A program made the position numbers and the translations under genes. 64,000 nucleotides of DNA from Colius striatus (taxonomy: Eukaryota > Chordata > Aves > Coliiformes > Coliidae), in assembly GCF_028858725.1 (NCBI RefSeq), contig NC_084781.1, forward strand, positions 3,976,513 through 4,040,512, read 5' to 3'. Below the pieces are notes generated by a model. The model had not been told where the DNA came from, did no database searches, and saw only the letters and a list, made by a program, of their open reading frames with translations. Of the stretch, positions 23,801 through 34,201 are shown in pieces; positions within the stretch are counted from its first letter, which is position 1, and every line of letters begins with the position of its first letter.

Positions 23801-26800
23801 TTAGAGTGGTAAAATAGCATAGCCTCTGCTGAAGGAACCTGCAATACCTGTTTTAGTGAGGTCCTCAAACCAGAAAGTTGCCATCAGTTTCTCTCTTCTC
23901 AGTGCTTGGTGATGAACGATGCAGCTGGCTGTTGAATTGGGCCCATATGCAAGGACTGTCAGCGTGCTGGTTGTGGTCCATTTCTTCCCATCAGCTTCTA
24001 ACTTGTGCTTAGTGTCACCTATACACCCATTGGAAGAAAACATTTAAGTGCTTTCTAGTCAAGAGCAATTTAATGAAAAACCTTCCAGGCACAGCCTGCG
24101 TTACTTTGCTGTGCTGAAGCAGTACCTGATTACTATACACAAGTGGTTCATTGTGTAAATGGATTACATGGAAGCCCAAAGGCAGAAAGGTCATGTTTTC
24201 TTCTACTACACTTGTTTAAGCACACACTTCTCTGTACCCAGCCCTAAACCTCTGCTCAGGTTCATGACTCATGAGGGAAAATTGCCTCTGGTGTCAAAAT
24301 GTCCACACACTCACCATGGCACTTTTGGTCCTTACTGAACAGAATAAATCCCTTTGCTATGTGCCACAGCCACACATATCCCAAAGTGAGAAGCCTCAGG
24401 GTAAGGCCCTTTTGCAGCACAAGTGAGGTCTAGAAAAGTTCCAATTCTGCTATGTGATATCCAAGGACATTGAATGTCTTAATAGCTGTGGATGTGTTAC
24501 CCCAAAGATAAAATCTGTGCTATATTTGTGCATATTTATAAATATTCACAATAAATATCAATGTGCAATATTTACATTTGTAATAAATAAGCATTTCTCT
24601 GTGAAATTCTGTGCATGTCTTCTGTTATCCCTACAATGAAGGTTTGACTCTTCCTCTTTTCTATCTGGGGAAAGTTAAACACAAAGATTAATTACCTTGC
24701 CATAGTGAATTAGAGAGGGCCATATAACTTGCCCTGGTCCTCTGATAATACTGACTTCTACTCATATGGAAAAGTAAGGACATATTTCATGTGACGCAAA
24801 GATACATATTTGAATAGCTCTGGTGAAGAGGTTTTTTTAGCTATCACCTTAAATGCCCATGATGGCACAATTATTTCTATTGTCAGTTTATACCATGGAG
24901 GTTCTCTAGAAACAAACTGATGCTTTCTCTTGATCTATTACCCTTGCTAACACCCTTATTTCTTAAATGAAAGAAATTCCTTGTTTTCAAGCTCACCTTT
25001 ACAGGTAACTTGCTGTATCACATAGACCAATATTTCTCAACCCTCTTTTTCATCCCCAGCAAAGCCATGTAAGAACTCAAAAAGATTTAGATGTGGTTTT
25101 ACTAGGAAGGAAATAACCTTTGTCAGCAACAGCTCAGTAATTACAGTTGATTTGCCCCTGCTGTGCCACAGTGGAACTCAGGTGCTGCCAATAATTAAGA
25201 TGTCTTAGCTATTCTGTGATTAGTATAAACATTTGCAGTAAGCAATTAAAGCTGAGAATGGAAGGGAGGAGAAAAGTGTGCTATTCTTCTCTGTTTTCCC
25301 CCTTTCAAACACTTTGTGTCTACCACAAGCAGGCTCTGAGTCTTCCCGTGGGGTCAGCGTTGGACATCAGCTGGATCTTCCAGGTATGGCTTTTGGACAA
25401 GTTTTTGTTAAAATAAGTGGGGAGGAGGCTGCACTAGATGATCTCTAGAGGTTGCTTCTGAACTCTGTGTTCTGTGATTAAGTGTATGGAGGGCTTTATG
25501 TGTTGTGCGAGGTGTTTAGTGCCTGAGTTGTGTGTTGGGATGTTACAAATAGGCTTTATCAATCCAAAGCTGGAGTTGTTTCAAGTTTAAGAAAACCCCT
25601 GTTTTTAGAAGAGCCCTGGGGAAAAAATGCATATAAAAATGTAGAGGTGACATACAGCTTCCCTGAGCTCTTCATGACTTCACAGCTGGTGTTCCCTCAG
25701 GCCCTCACAGTCACACGTGGCTTAGCCCTTCCTGAACATGTGCAGGATTTTAGACCCTGCTTTTTCAAGACCATACACTCCTCCAGAGCACCTTTCCCCT
25801 TGCAATTGCAGATAGCTTTCTGCTCTGGCTTTCATGTGTTGTACTTAGAAGCTCTGCTGCTTCCCCTGAGTGCAATTCCTTTAAGCACTGAGCTTTATGC
25901 AGTTGCATTAAGGTCTGTGTGTCTGGCAGCCTGGGTTTTTTTTCTGTAGTCATGATTTGTAGCTATATTCAGGCCAGCACAATTCTCTGTTGTTTTCTAG
26001 AGCTCTTAGTTAAAATAAATCACCTTGGGATTACAAGCTAAGCTTTGAATATGTTACTCGAGGATGCAAAACACAAGAGCTTTTTAATATGTCACATATA
26101 TGGGTATTTTCCTTGTGTGGGAAAATGGCAGCTGCCTGGCTCTGAACAGAGGAATGAGGAAAGGCAGCTGGTATATGAGAGAGCTGCTCAGCAAAGCTGA
26201 GGAAAATCTGAACACGGGTTACAACATGGAAATGGTTATAATGGATTTATTAACTCACTTTATACTGGGGCTTTGAAAATTGTGCCTCCAGAGTTTTGGT
26301 TTTGTTTTATTTCAGTGTTGGTGATAAGTGTTGTTTTGTACTGAATGTGAGCAAAGCAGTTCAGCCCTCTCCTTTGCCCAAACAGTGGAATTTAGTGCTG
26401 ACTCCTCTCCAAACCTGCACCATGGGAGCCAAGTTGTACTAAATGTGTGGAGGATGAGTGGTAGTCCATAGCTGATGTGTTGCAGAAGATGTTTCACCCT
26501 CCAGTATTTTTAAATATGGCTAAAGCTGGTAAGAAGGAGTTATTAGTAATTACTACCTGCTCTTTTGACACTTACCAGAGAGCTCTATCCCGTTGTCCAA
26601 CAGCCAGGTAATCTGGGGCTGTGGTTTACATCCTTGGGTATAACAAGACAGTGTGATGCTTCTTTCTGTGTCTTGGGATACTTTCAGTACTGGATTAGAA
26701 GGTGGAGCTGCGGCAATAAGAGTTGGAATCAGTTACAATGCATCTTTCTACTTGATTATCTGAATGGCTGCATATGTAGCATTATTTGGGAGGACTGAGC

Positions 26801-29800
26801 TAAGACCAAGTTTATGTTGTGTTAAGCACCGTGCAATTGCATGTGAAAATACAGGTCTGGATTTGAGGAGCTGGCTTTGTTCTGCTCCTCTGGCATGAAG
26901 TGGATGAAAGAACTTACCAAGTATCTCAACAGTCTTGTTCTTGCTTTTGAATGGGATGCCATAGTAGAAGCATTTGTATACGCCTTCATCGTGCACTGTT
27001 ACGTTAGACAGTTGGATGGATAATTCATCCTCGGAGTAACGGACAAGTTTGTACCTCTGATCTCTTAAAGCTGTAAGGAAAATAAAATCCAGCAGGCTGT
27101 GTTGGTTAGTACATCTGAGGAAGACAAAACAGTAATGAATGACAATGATTTTCTTTATTGTGTTTTTAAAATCCACCTACACTTGATGTAAGGGAGCAGT
27201 TCTGGCACAAAGTGTTCCTAGCTGGTGCTGCACTAGCACAGAGGCAGCAGTAAAGTGAGAGAGGGGATGTGTGTGCTGCTGTCAAGGCAAATGACATATT
27301 TTTTCTCACTCTTTTATTCAGAATGTCTTATTCCTGTGTTCCCAGGTATTATGCAGTTTGGGTTCTCTAAGTGTCTAGGTGGATAAATGTAAGGAAACAC
27401 TGGGGTGTGAGGCTGTAATATGTGGCCAGAAAAGTAATCTGACCTTTGAACATAGAGCAGAGATGCATGAACTGATGACCTTTCCCTTCCTCATTCTCCA
27501 AGCCTTTATTTTGCCTTGAAAAAAAATCACTTCCTTTCTTTGGATGTATTTTGTGATAAATAAATGAACACTAATGTCAGCACACATCTCCATATTAAAT
27601 GCCTATTAATTGCCTGGTTTACATCACCTATCCTTGTCTAATTACCTTGATTTTAATGAGACCATCTCCTAGGATATCTGTACTCCGCTGTACAGTCCAC
27701 TTTCTCAACTTTCTACTCTTTGTTTCATTCCTCCTGCAGTCAAAAACCTAGGGAGTCCTTGAGGTCAGCAAGTCACATGGACTTTTCCCACAATTGCAGC
27801 ACAGAAAGTGTAACTTTCTGTCCTTAAATTGAACTGAAACTTAGTTTTTGAAGTCTTTTTCTCCCTATCTTTTCATTTTCTTACTATTTTTTTAGCTGAG
27901 GTCTTGTAAAAATACCATGTTGGGAGAAGATCACAGCAGTGCTACAATTCATGGAAGTGATTAAATATTAAAGCATTTTGAAGTCACCATGACATAAGGC
28001 TCGTAGTTAGCTTGTCACACTTTTAGCTACAGTTTATCTGGAGGGAACTGATTCACAAAGTGGTTTATTGGAGAAGCGATGTGACAGAGATTCACAGTGG
28101 TGATTCAGAATAAAAACTGAAAACGTCCTTGTGCCCTGTAGAATTTGGTTTCTCTCTAAATGAGAATCATTTTCTTTTGTATTGCAAAAGGAAAATATTT
28201 TGTGTGTCTGATGTATGAAGGATCCAAATGCTTTGCAAACTCCAGTCCTCGTGGGTGTTATCTCATGTGTTTTACTGAAGAATAATTGTGGGATGTTGAA
28301 ACTGTGGGTTGAATCATGAGGTGGTTTAAAACACTGTTTTGTTCACTCAGGTAGAGTCTGCTCCTATAGATACCAGTGGATGTGTTCTTTCCCTAACCTT
28401 ATTAGATTGCTTTGTTGAGTCAACAAAACTTAAAGTGTTCTAAGGACTAGAGCCATTCAAAGAGACATTTAAAACTGAATATGGACACAATAAAGCATCT
28501 CAGTCCAAAATGGTTTGCATAAGAAGAGAGTGTTTTGACTGTAGCCAAGACTGTAAAGAACTTGCATAATTGAAAGAATTCTTGCTGCTTTCATCTATCA
28601 CTGCAGTGTAAAATACTGAGAATGTACATATATGTCAGAAACAGATAGCTGATGGTGAGGTGATTTCTTTCTAGGTCTTGCAGTTCTTGGAGGCATGATC
28701 AGACTAATAGGCTGCAACAGGGGGGAGGAATCCCTGCCATAGACTGCTGTATTTTTGAAGCCTGGATGTCAAAGCATCACAGGGCAGGTTGCAATAGCCC
28801 TATTTCCTATATTGATTAGCTGTTAGTGGTTCAGCACTGAGTCTCTTTTGATCCCATTTGAATCCAGTGGTTCATATGCATTATACTGAGAGTACTGGAC
28901 TCGGGATCTTGGGTTCCACAGGAAAGGGTTGTGAATCATTTAATGTTGCTAAAGAACACTCATCCCACTTGCTCTTGTAACTGAGTGAATAGGAGCAACA
29001 GTTACTCAGTATGTTTTCCATTTAGAAATACTGGCAATGCTTGCAGGAAATATTAGTAGCCTGGTCTGATGTGGGTGGCAACACCTGGTGAATGGGATTC
29101 CCAGAGCAACTGAAGAGGACCCTCAGTTCCTAGGCAGTTTTAATGGGACTCGGGTGCCCAATGTCATTTGGATAAATGCTAGTCATTATTATCATTCAAG
29201 TCAAAGGGCTTTAACAAGCAGGGATGCTGACTAGATACTGTACAAATGGAGAAGACTGAGGCTGTCCTCATCTTTCGGAGCTGTTGAGTTTGGAACAACT
29301 GGAGGAGAGATAAGGACAGAGAGATATGAGGTGCAGGAAGCAGAAGGGAACACAATAATTGTAACTTAGGTCTTGTCAGCACGTATTGGAAATCACTGCT
29401 TGTTTTCTAAAAACTTCCTTTTGATGCACTCATCCCTGATGTGCAGAAGAGTACACAGGGCTTTCAGACACATCCACTCCTGTCTCTCTTGTAAGGCAAA
29501 AGTGGGTTTTTGTGCACGTCTTTTGGTGTTGGTGGTAACTACAGTTTGTTGCTAAAAGCTCAAGTGCCAGACCACTCTGATGTGGGGAGGGTGGGGTGTT
29601 CCATTTCATCAGCTTCCTGCCAGAAAGGGGCTGAATGTAAAATCAACTCGAGTGGCTGTGTGCCAAGTGAGTCAGACTGGCCATGGGTGGAAGCTCGGAA
29701 AGCCCACTGCTGAGTGACCCTCCAGCCCCCCGTGGAAAGTGCTGCATTCAGTTTTCACACTTACCCTGCTGAGTGTTGAGAAAAATGGCAAACCCACGAG

Positions 29801-31954
29801 GGTTTAACCACTGCCGGGCAGAGCTGTTGTCACTGCTGAGGGTGCAGTGGAGACTTAGGTTCTCTCCTTCCTTTAGAGTTATGATTTCATTGCCAGCTCC
29901 TGGAAAATCCCCTGCTAGAGATGAGGGGGGAAAAAACCCAAGTGTTAATATGTGACATATTAAAGTGACAGTGTTTTGTAGAGAATAATATATCAACTTT
30001 CTTTTTTTTTTCCAAGGATTTAAAGGTTGGGTTTTTTTACATTATGAAACTTGTCAACATGATTGTACTGATATAAATAAATCATAGTTGTTAGGTCATC
30101 ACAGTCACTGGGTAAGACTCAAACCAAAGATTTGGGATCTTCACCTGCTAGCACAACCAGATTTAATTATTAAACCTTATTTCACATGAGTCAATGAAGA
30201 ATTGATAGCAGACCTATTTAATGTCTGTTCTCTCTGCATGTTAAAACACACATTCATTTTCATTATCCCATACTCCTTTCTGGAGCCATTGAACCTGATC
30301 TTCCAACCGTGTGTGAGCAGTGAATGGTCAGCAGCTCGTGAGGCTTTTTTTATTCAGACATTGCAATGCTGCAACAGCTTTGAACTGGCATTTGAATCTT
30401 CTTTTGAAGATAGGATTCACAAACCCAGACTGGCATAGGTTACTGGAGTGAAATTTCCTTCTCTCTCCTCCCAGTTAATTTTACAGATGGGCAGTAAAGT
30501 GTGTTTTTCTCTCCAGACATTTGTGAAAATATTTGATGACCTGGAATGAATTGCCTTCTCCAGAGAAACAGCACACCCTGGAGAAATAACTAAGAGCAGT
30601 GCCTGGATCAGAGCTAAGTAAACAGGCAGTAAGAGGGTTTCATTTTTCATTCCTGCTTTGTCTGTTTGGATTTTGTTTTCCAGGTAGCTGTCTGCTGCAA
30701 GTTCCTACTGCATACCTGAGCACTGCAGTTTGGGCAAATTAGTCTTTCTGGGTTTCAGGAAAGCTTTTAATTTTCTTAAAAGTATTTAAAAGTATACTAG
30801 AAATGAAGCTGTCATAGGGTATTCTTGCTACACCTGTTTTTTTTGTAGTGATGCTTTCCTGTAACTAACAGCAGTGTGAGGTCTTTCCAAGTCACACCTT
30901 TTTGAGGTGAGAGCAGCAAGACTGAACGAGAAAAGGTGGGAGTGTTGCTTGCTTTTCTAAACCAGCAAAAAGCAGCCCCCAGAACAGAATATATGTAATT
31001 TCCATCTGAGACCATGACTCACAGGTCAAGTTTCCTTCCTTGTACAGGGGGCAGTTTGACATGGCTATGATCTTTAAGCCCACCATGGTACAATCACTGT
31101 GGTATGGGAGTTGCTCCTCTGCCAGCTCCACAGGACAGTACTTGTGAAGATCCCAGGTGCCCTGGCTACCTGGAAAAATTAGTCTGGCATCAAGTACAGT
31201 GAAATAGCCACGTTCTTGGCAACAAAAGGCAACTTTTTTTTGCTAGTAATTGCAGGATGCAACAGAGCAGAATGGTTTGTGCCTCTGGTTACTATTATTG
31301 TAGCCATCAGAAACTGCAGAGAACTTGTAGTAATATGATCTCAATGCATCATTTCAGAGTTATCTTTAAAACTGTAGACCCTAGAGACATCCTGTTTATT
31401 GAGTTATTTTTGACCTGTGGCTGCTAACCTCTGGGTGAGAGTCTGAATTAATTCTGATGGCCAATTAATTCTGATAGCCAAGAGCAGCTAGTGATTGCCA
31501 GCAGGTACTTTGCAAGTGCTTTCAAAATTACTCTTCTTCTATTAGCCTCTTTTTGCACAGTACATGAACAAAGGCACACACAGAAATCCAAGGCATGAAA
31601 AGTAAGCTGTGATAACACTGCCCAAATTTAAGGGAGCATCTTTTGATTTCCCAAGGCCTTGCCACTTTGAGCATGCCACCAGCTTCTGGGAGGTGAATTG
31701 GTCTCATCCAGACTGGATTTAGGAGTCAGCTGGAACTCAGCACCAATATACTTTGGAAATTAAGTGACAATATAGCACTGTCAACAAGAAAACCACACCA
31801 GGAAAGCTGCCTGGTGTGTGGTGTGCTGAAACTCTGGAAATTGAGTTCACCAAGCTGGACTGCTTGCAGAGGACAAATCATGTAAAGACAATATGTATTG
31901 CTTACCTTGCATCAGGAACAGAGCCGTGATGTGTAGCACCCTGGTGAAAGTCAT
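20800..31954 (-). CDS. CRTAM: CRTAM, cytotoxic and regulatory T-cell molecule (nectin-like Ig receptor)
   Basis: Exons in transcript order: 31954-31906, 29911-29765, 27070-26918, 26707-26576, 24018-23848, 23396-23352 (tentative), 23195-23130, 22898-22791, 21918-21817, 21412-21278, 20897-20800. All internal junctions are phase 1. The frame is 401 codons with the tentative exon and 386 without it; human CRTAM has about 393. Layout: signal peptide 1-16; V-type Ig about 20-115 with Cys in LSLHC and DEGVYKC; C2-type Ig about 118-217 with Cys in TLSC and TASC; Ser/Thr/Pro stalk about 218-330; transmembrane segment about 336-357; tail of about 44 residues. Matches to mammalian CRTAM include SNVTVHDEGVYKC, PQPQITWLLDNGIELS, LEADGKKWTTTSTL, FWFEDL and VSEQTLESYKSKS. 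CRTAM on activated CD8 T and NK cells binds NECL2/CADM1. The gene sits directly downstream of UBASH3B as in mammals. The C-terminus is the least certain part. Confidence 0.92.
21278..21412 (-). CDS. CRTAM: CRTAM transmembrane exon
   Basis: 135 bp, phase 1 to 1, residues 325-370. Acceptor TTTTACAG, donor GTGGGT. Encodes RKKESN, then a hydrophobic run LLLPILVAALIFVLLIIVLL, then basic VKKLKKAHGVWKR as stop-transfer. Corresponds to the mammalian RKKSG-TM-MKLRKAHVIWKK segment. Confidence 0.92.
21817..21918 (-). CDS. CRTAM: CRTAM stalk exon (third firm)
   Basis: 102 bp, phase 1 to 1. Acceptor CTCCAG, donor GTACGA. Encodes a Ser/Thr/Glu-rich stretch including KEELSSTEAPLPSENVTVSS, with a glycosylation sequon (NVT). 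The stalk evolves quickly, so support comes from phase, splice sites and composition. Confidence 0.72.
21919..22790 (-). other. CRTAM: CRTAM intron between stalk exons
   Basis: 0.87 kb intron. Nothing recognised beyond short unsupported open frames. Confidence 0.6.
22791..22898 (-). CDS. CRTAM: CRTAM stalk exon (second firm)
   Basis: 108 bp, phase 1 to 1. Acceptor CCTTTAG, donor GTAAGT. Encodes a Pro/Ser/Thr/Val-rich stretch, including VVVEDPVVTSSASAPTQENL, typical of a mucin-like stalk. Confidence 0.72.
23130..23195 (-). CDS. CRTAM: CRTAM stalk exon (first firm)
   Basis: 66 bp, phase 1 to 1. Acceptor TCTTTCCACAG, donor GTAAGG. Encodes VTATVSDLNSSMASAPSYAE, Ser-rich with a potential N-glycosylation site (NSS). 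Confidence 0.7.
23352..23396 (-). CDS. CRTAM: Possible extra CRTAM stalk exon
   Basis: Acceptor CATTTTTCAG is good and the peptide VTTLNPSPPAPEVNT is stalk-like. Its start resembles the next stalk exon (VTATVSDLN). The natural-looking donor GTGAAT at 23361 would end in phase 0 and break the frame. A weaker donor GTGTCT at 23351 keeps phase 1. It may be an optional or decaying duplicate exon. Confidence 0.4.
23848..24018 (-). CDS. CRTAM: CRTAM exon 5, second half of C2-type Ig domain
   Basis: 171 bp, phase 1 to 1, residues about 161-217. Acceptor GTGTATAG, donor GTATTG. Contains KLEADGKKWTTTSTLTVLAY, then NSTASCIVHHQALRREKL and FWFEDL. Matches mammalian FETDGKKCNTTSTL and FRFEDL closely, including the C2 Cys. 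Confidence 0.93.
24019..26575 (-). other. CRTAM: CRTAM intron 4
   Basis: 2.6 kb. Contains a short plus-strand CR1 tail at 25430-25488. A 139-codon plus-strand open frame (25530-25949) has no support as a gene. Confidence 0.65.
25430..25488 (+). mobile_element. CR1 LINE 3' tail fragment
   Basis: GGCTGCACTAGATGATCTCT, then GAGGTTGCTTCTGAACTCTG, matches the last part of avian CR1 before its terminal repeats. The copy is very short and degraded. Confidence 0.65.
26576..26707 (-). CDS. CRTAM: CRTAM exon 4, first half of C2-type Ig domain
   Basis: 132 bp, phase 1 to 1, residues about 117-160. Acceptor TTGCCGCAG, donor GTAAGT. Contains RSITLSCYTQGCKPQPQ and then ITWLLDNGIELS, matching mammalian PPPQITWLLGNSMEVSG. 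An additional Cys (QGC) follows the canonical Ig Cys. Confidence 0.93.
26918..27070 (-). CDS. CRTAM: CRTAM exon 3, second half of V-type Ig domain
   Basis: 153 bp, phase 1 to 1, residues about 66-116. Acceptor TTTTCCTTACAG, donor GTAAGT. Contains ALRDQRYKLVRYSEDELSIQ and SNVTVHDEGVYKCFYYG, where DEGVYKC is the V-domain D-x-G-x-Y-x-C signature. Confidence 0.95.
27071..29764 (-). other. CRTAM: CRTAM intron 2 (within the V domain)
   Basis: 2.7 kb. No repeat or extra exon recognised; several short open frames on both strands have no support. Confidence 0.65.
29765..29911 (-). CDS. CRTAM: CRTAM exon 2, first half of V-type Ig domain
   Basis: 147 bp, phase 1 to 1, residues about 17-65. Acceptor TCTCTAGCAG, donor GTAAGT. 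Contains NEIITLKEGENLSLHC and then RQWLNPRGFAIFLNTQQ, matching mammalian TETITVEEGQTLTLKC and LQWLTPSGFTIFLNE. Confidence 0.95.
29912..31905 (-). other. CRTAM: CRTAM intron 1
   Basis: 2 kb. Contains the unexplained exon-like unit at 31023-31169 and an open frame with a hydrophobic start at 30417-30650, both on the CRTAM strand. No repeat family recognised. Confidence 0.6.
31023..31169 (-). other. Orphan exon-like unit in CRTAM intron 1
   Basis: 147 bp open on the minus strand, preceded by a strong acceptor (CTAATTTTTCCAG) and followed by a textbook donor (GTGAGT). It is phase 1 at both ends and therefore splice-compatible with CRTAM exons 1 and 2. The peptide (SQGTWDLHKYCPVELAEEQ, then SDCTMVGLKIIAMSNCPLY) has three Cys and a glycosylation sequon at its end. 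It is not Ig-like and I do not recognise the family. It could be an alternative CRTAM exon, an exon of a nested gene, or chance. Confidence 0.4.
31906..31954 (-). CDS. CRTAM: CRTAM exon 1, start codon and signal peptide
   Basis: 49 coding bp from ATG at 31954-31952. It encodes MTFTRVLHITALFLMQ, a short hydrophobic leader, and ends in phase 1 with donor GTAAGC. The position and phase match the leader exons of Ig receptors. The leader sequence itself is not conserved with mammals, as is usual. Confidence 0.82.
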
Positions 31955-32180
31955 GCTGTGGTGTGGGTGCTGGCAGCTTGTGCTGACTTCCTCTCTCTGC
32001 CACAGCCACTCTGCAACAGGTCCCTTTTCAGCACATGAGGGAGCAGATTTACCATGACTTCATCACTGCTGGGGTCTCAGCCTCTCTTTCTTCTCTCTGC
32101 TGTTCCACTCTCTTCTCTCCTCCGTCTGATGTTTCCTATGCGTTGGCATCTGGTGAGAGATCAGTGACCTCACAGGTCCC
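31955..32180 (-). promoter_or_regulatory. CRTAM: Probable CRTAM 5' UTR and promoter
   Basis: Immediately upstream of the start codon on the minus strand is an ETS-type core (GAGGAAGTC, about 31988-31996) and a RUNX-like ACCACA just before the ATG. A TGACCTCA element lies near 32166. These fit a lymphocyte-inducible, non-CpG promoter, but single motifs are weak evidence. No convincing TATA box was seen. Confidence 0.35.
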
Positions 32181-32274
32181 TAAAATGAAACTGGTGGGCA
32201 GCACAACTGGAGATGCTTCATCTTGCCCCCCTCTCCAGCTCTGTGTCACTCACTATCCATGTCAGGGAGACCTT

Positions 32275-32335
32275 TAGACCTTTAGAGATCATCTAGTCCA
32301 ACCCCAAATCCTGGCAAAACAAGTTATGAGAGAAG
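32275..32335 (-). mobile_element. CR1 LINE 3' tail fragment
   Basis: TAGAGATCATCTAGTCCAAC followed by CCCAAATCCTGGC reads on the minus strand as the typical avian CR1 3' region. Only the last few dozen bases remain. Confidence 0.7.
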
Positions 32336-33112
32336 AGTCATTTGCTGCATGTGTTTTGTGGCTTGCCAGGGAATGAAGAGTATTGGTGAGGTGGTTGTAG
32401 AAGGTTCACTGAGCACCAAATTATGAGGTGGAGGGATGACTGCATCGAGGAGGTCCCTGAGGACCAGAGGCTTAAGCTGGGTTTCCCGTGTCCCCTTACA
32501 GGTCTGTTTATCTCAGAAGCGATCTGGACCATAGCAAAGCTTTTTGTGTCTCCTATGTGCAGCATCCAGTAACATCACAAGATTTATCCAAGCCTGTTGT
32601 AGATACAGCCTCATTTCATGATGTAGCCATGTTTGCTGACTTCCAAAAAGACTTTGGCAGATCTTTTCTGTCACTTCTCTTTGCACCTTTAGTGCAAACA
32701 ACTGCTACTGCCAAAATGAGCTGACCTTAGTAAGATGAGGAATGTAGTTTAAAAACTGCACTTTCAGCACATGGGTTTGAGTGAACTGGGCAAAATGATT
32801 AATTAAAAATACATGATGTGTTTCACTTAGAACCTTTTTCCATTGAACTTTCAGGCATGTGAAGTTTGTCACTCTTAGTGTATATTTGATTGATAAAAGC
32901 TATGGCTTTTCTATTCATATAATATGATCAGGAAAGCAGAGCTATGGACTGTAAAGTTTAATGTGGGTAAGTTGGTTTGATAGGAAAGAATCTCATTGAG
33001 AAAACTGCTTCTGGATTTAAAATCCAGATCATGAAAGAAGATGTGTTGGAGAGATAAGCATTGCTTTGGTTTACAAGTTTCCAAACACCTAAAACTGTCA
33101 GTAATGTAACTC

Positions 33113-33127
33113 GGGGGGGGGGGGGGG
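33113..33127. repeat. Poly-G tract (15 G)
   Basis: Uninterrupted run of guanines. It is prone to replication and sequencing length errors and able to form quadruplex-like structures with neighbouring G runs. Confidence 0.9.
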
Positions 33128-34201
33128 AACATTCAAGCAGTGGAGACACAGAAGCCCCCTGCATCAAACCGAGAGGGAAAACTCTACAGTAGAAAACCAG
33201 ACTCGAGGTGGTTTTGTGCCATCTGCTGTCAAATAGATGAACTTCACCTTCAGTGGAGCATAGACTAATGTAGCTCAAATTCTCCTCCTTCTGGCGCTTA
33301 CACCCCATCCGGGTGTCCCTTTTTCTTCCAAGGTCCCAGTAGAGATGTGTTTTTTCTACCTACATCTTGCTGTAGCCACAGAAAACATTGCTTTGGTTAT
33401 TAAATCATCAGCGAGACGTTTTTGTCTGACTTCCAAGAAATCCATTTAATGTCATAAGCAAATTAAAATGCAGTGGTTGTTTTAACAGTTGTTAGCACTT
33501 GAAACTGAGCTTAAAAACAACCAACCAATCCCCCAAAATAAAAAAATACAGATGTCACAGGTAATTATAGCTATTTTTGGCAATACAAGTATTGATTTTC
33601 TTTTTAAACAGCAAACATTTTTCTCCTCAAATAAATACAATCTGCTCACACTAAAAAAAACATCATAAACAGAATGATACAACAGATTTAAAATGGAAAC
33701 AACAAAAAAGTATCCATTGATAACATCAAGTTTTAAGAGATGTCCACAGAGAGAAACTTGAGAAAAGACATTTTAATGGGAAGTAATAGAAAGGAACTGG
33801 CTGTGTATTTTCTCTTATGTAGCATGTATGTCTCATGAATATTCCCCAGGGAACAAGTGTATGAGGAAGTGGTGAGAAGTAAGTAGTGGTTTAAGGTGTA
33901 TGCAACCAGTCCCACTTACTGCTTAATTGTCTTTTTTTGTTCATTCATTCATCGTTTTGAGCATGTCTGGTACCACCACTGTTTCATGGATATTTTTAAA
34001 GTTCAAATAATTTCCTCTATGCTTAGGCTCCTTTTAAAATAACAAACCAAACCACAAACCAAACCTACTGAGACTCCCTTTGTAAACAATAGTTTTCATT
34101 CAGAATTTCAATGCACTTTAAGTTGTGAAGCATTGCAAACTGATTTCCTGCTCTGGGTTTAAACGAGGGTTAGTTGATTACAGTCTGACTCAACCATCTA
34201 G

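Noticed and set aside
25530-25949. 139-codon open frame on the plus strand in CRTAM intron 4
   Set aside because: No homology, no splice sites in phase, opposite strand to the gene, and length within chance for the window.
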